From positions 340,326 to 404,325 of the forward strand of contig NZ_LIUT01000001.1 in the NCBI RefSeq assembly GCF_001277345.1: a stretch of DNA of 64,000 nucleotides, written 5' to 3'. The notes beneath the pieces are model-generated. The model searched no databases and was not told the origin of the DNA. It saw only the letters and a list, made by a program, of their open reading frames with translations. Shown here piece after piece: positions 63,929-64,000 of this stretch. Source of the DNA: Paenibacillus solani. Its GTDB lineage: Bacteria > Bacillota > Bacilli > Paenibacillales > Paenibacillaceae. Position 1 is the first letter of the stretch; each line of letters opens with the position of its first letter. The translations under genes were made by a program, and so were the position numbers.

Positions 63929-64000
63929 GTACGCCCAGCATGGGCGTCATCTATACGGTGAAAGTCCGGAATGGGGGCTGGCAAGCGCCTACCATAGCCA
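63929..64000 (+). mobile_element. 5' end of a group II intron (continues beyond the window)
   Basis: GTACGCCCAGCATGGGCGT (63929-63947) followed by CATCTATACGGTGAAAGTCCG matches the conserved start of bacterial group II intron domain I. The usual form is GUGCGCCCAGCAUGGG, then CUAUA-GGGUGAAAGUCC. ACGCCCA and TGGGCGT form the first small hairpin. The exact first base is uncertain by a few nt. The intron lies in the transcription direction of the SDR gene, just after its terminator hairpin, a site preference known for class C introns. The intron-encoded reverse transcriptase would be outside the window. Confidence 0.75.

Overview
The window looks like a Paenibacillus chromosome or that of a close relative in the Firmicutes. 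The basis is good GGAGG-type ribosome-binding sites with ATG/GTG/TTG starts, two YesM/YesN two-component pairs beside carbohydrate ABC importers, an S-layer-homology protein, a des-desK-desR cold-sensing locus very close to that of Bacillus subtilis, and a khtT/khtU antiporter pair. No plasmid, phage or CRISPR signature is present. The only clear mobile sequence is the first ~70 nt of a group II intron running off the right edge, plus one long and one short copy of an intergenic repeat.

Layout. 1-12098: a glycan-utilisation locus (3' end of a GH63-like hydrolase, YesM/YesN, substrate-binding protein plus two permeases, GH2 beta-galactosidase, MFS transporter). 12243-14312: htpG behind a perfect CIRCE operator. 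14341-16979: a DUF3298-type protein, a frameshifted HxlR regulator diverging from a flavoprotein reductase, and a GrpB-family protein. 16997-28321: a second YesN/YesM pair diverging from an eight-gene amino-sugar operon (ABC importer, TIM-barrel isomerase/epimerase, two Gfo/Idh dehydrogenases, NagB, NagA). 28468-36401: an accessory stretch with resistance-type genes. It holds a CatB-like acetyltransferase with an apparent translational-attenuation leader, a WYL regulator/DinB pair, a peptidase E gene broken by an in-frame TGA, a DUF4097 lipoprotein behind a MerR-type promoter, a secreted erythromycin-esterase-like protein, an XRE/DUF6773-like pair and an RlmA-type rRNA methyltransferase. 36509-39452: a VOC protein, an SLH protein and a secreted protein with six 16-residue YLNS repeats. 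39677-43567: a LacI regulator and GH2 beta-mannosidase. 44202-50939: an unusual Opp/Dpp-type importer. 51160-57646: an SGNH hydrolase, a ribose-type ABC importer, a thioesterase and a Gfo/Idh dehydrogenase. 57773-62902: des-desK-desR and khtU-khtT. 63109-64000: an SDR gene with an in-frame TAA, its terminator, and the intron 5' end.

The most unusual system is the importer at 44.2-50.9 kb. Its binding protein appears circularly permuted: the segment that normally forms the C-terminus of SBP_bac_5 proteins directly follows the lipoprotein signal, and the usual N-terminal segment comes after it. Both permeases carry long extra N-terminal regions, and the two ATPases are fused in one divergently transcribed gene. 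The second strong observation is the leader of the CatB-like gene: extended -10 promoter, 17-codon leader peptide, and an 11-bp hairpin whose first arm contains the leader stop codon and whose second arm abuts the Shine-Dalgarno sequence.

Three genes (HxlR, peptidase E, SDR) each carry a single disrupting change in otherwise well-preserved sequence. These may be recent pseudogenes or sequence errors. All functional calls rest on recognised family motifs; no database search was run.
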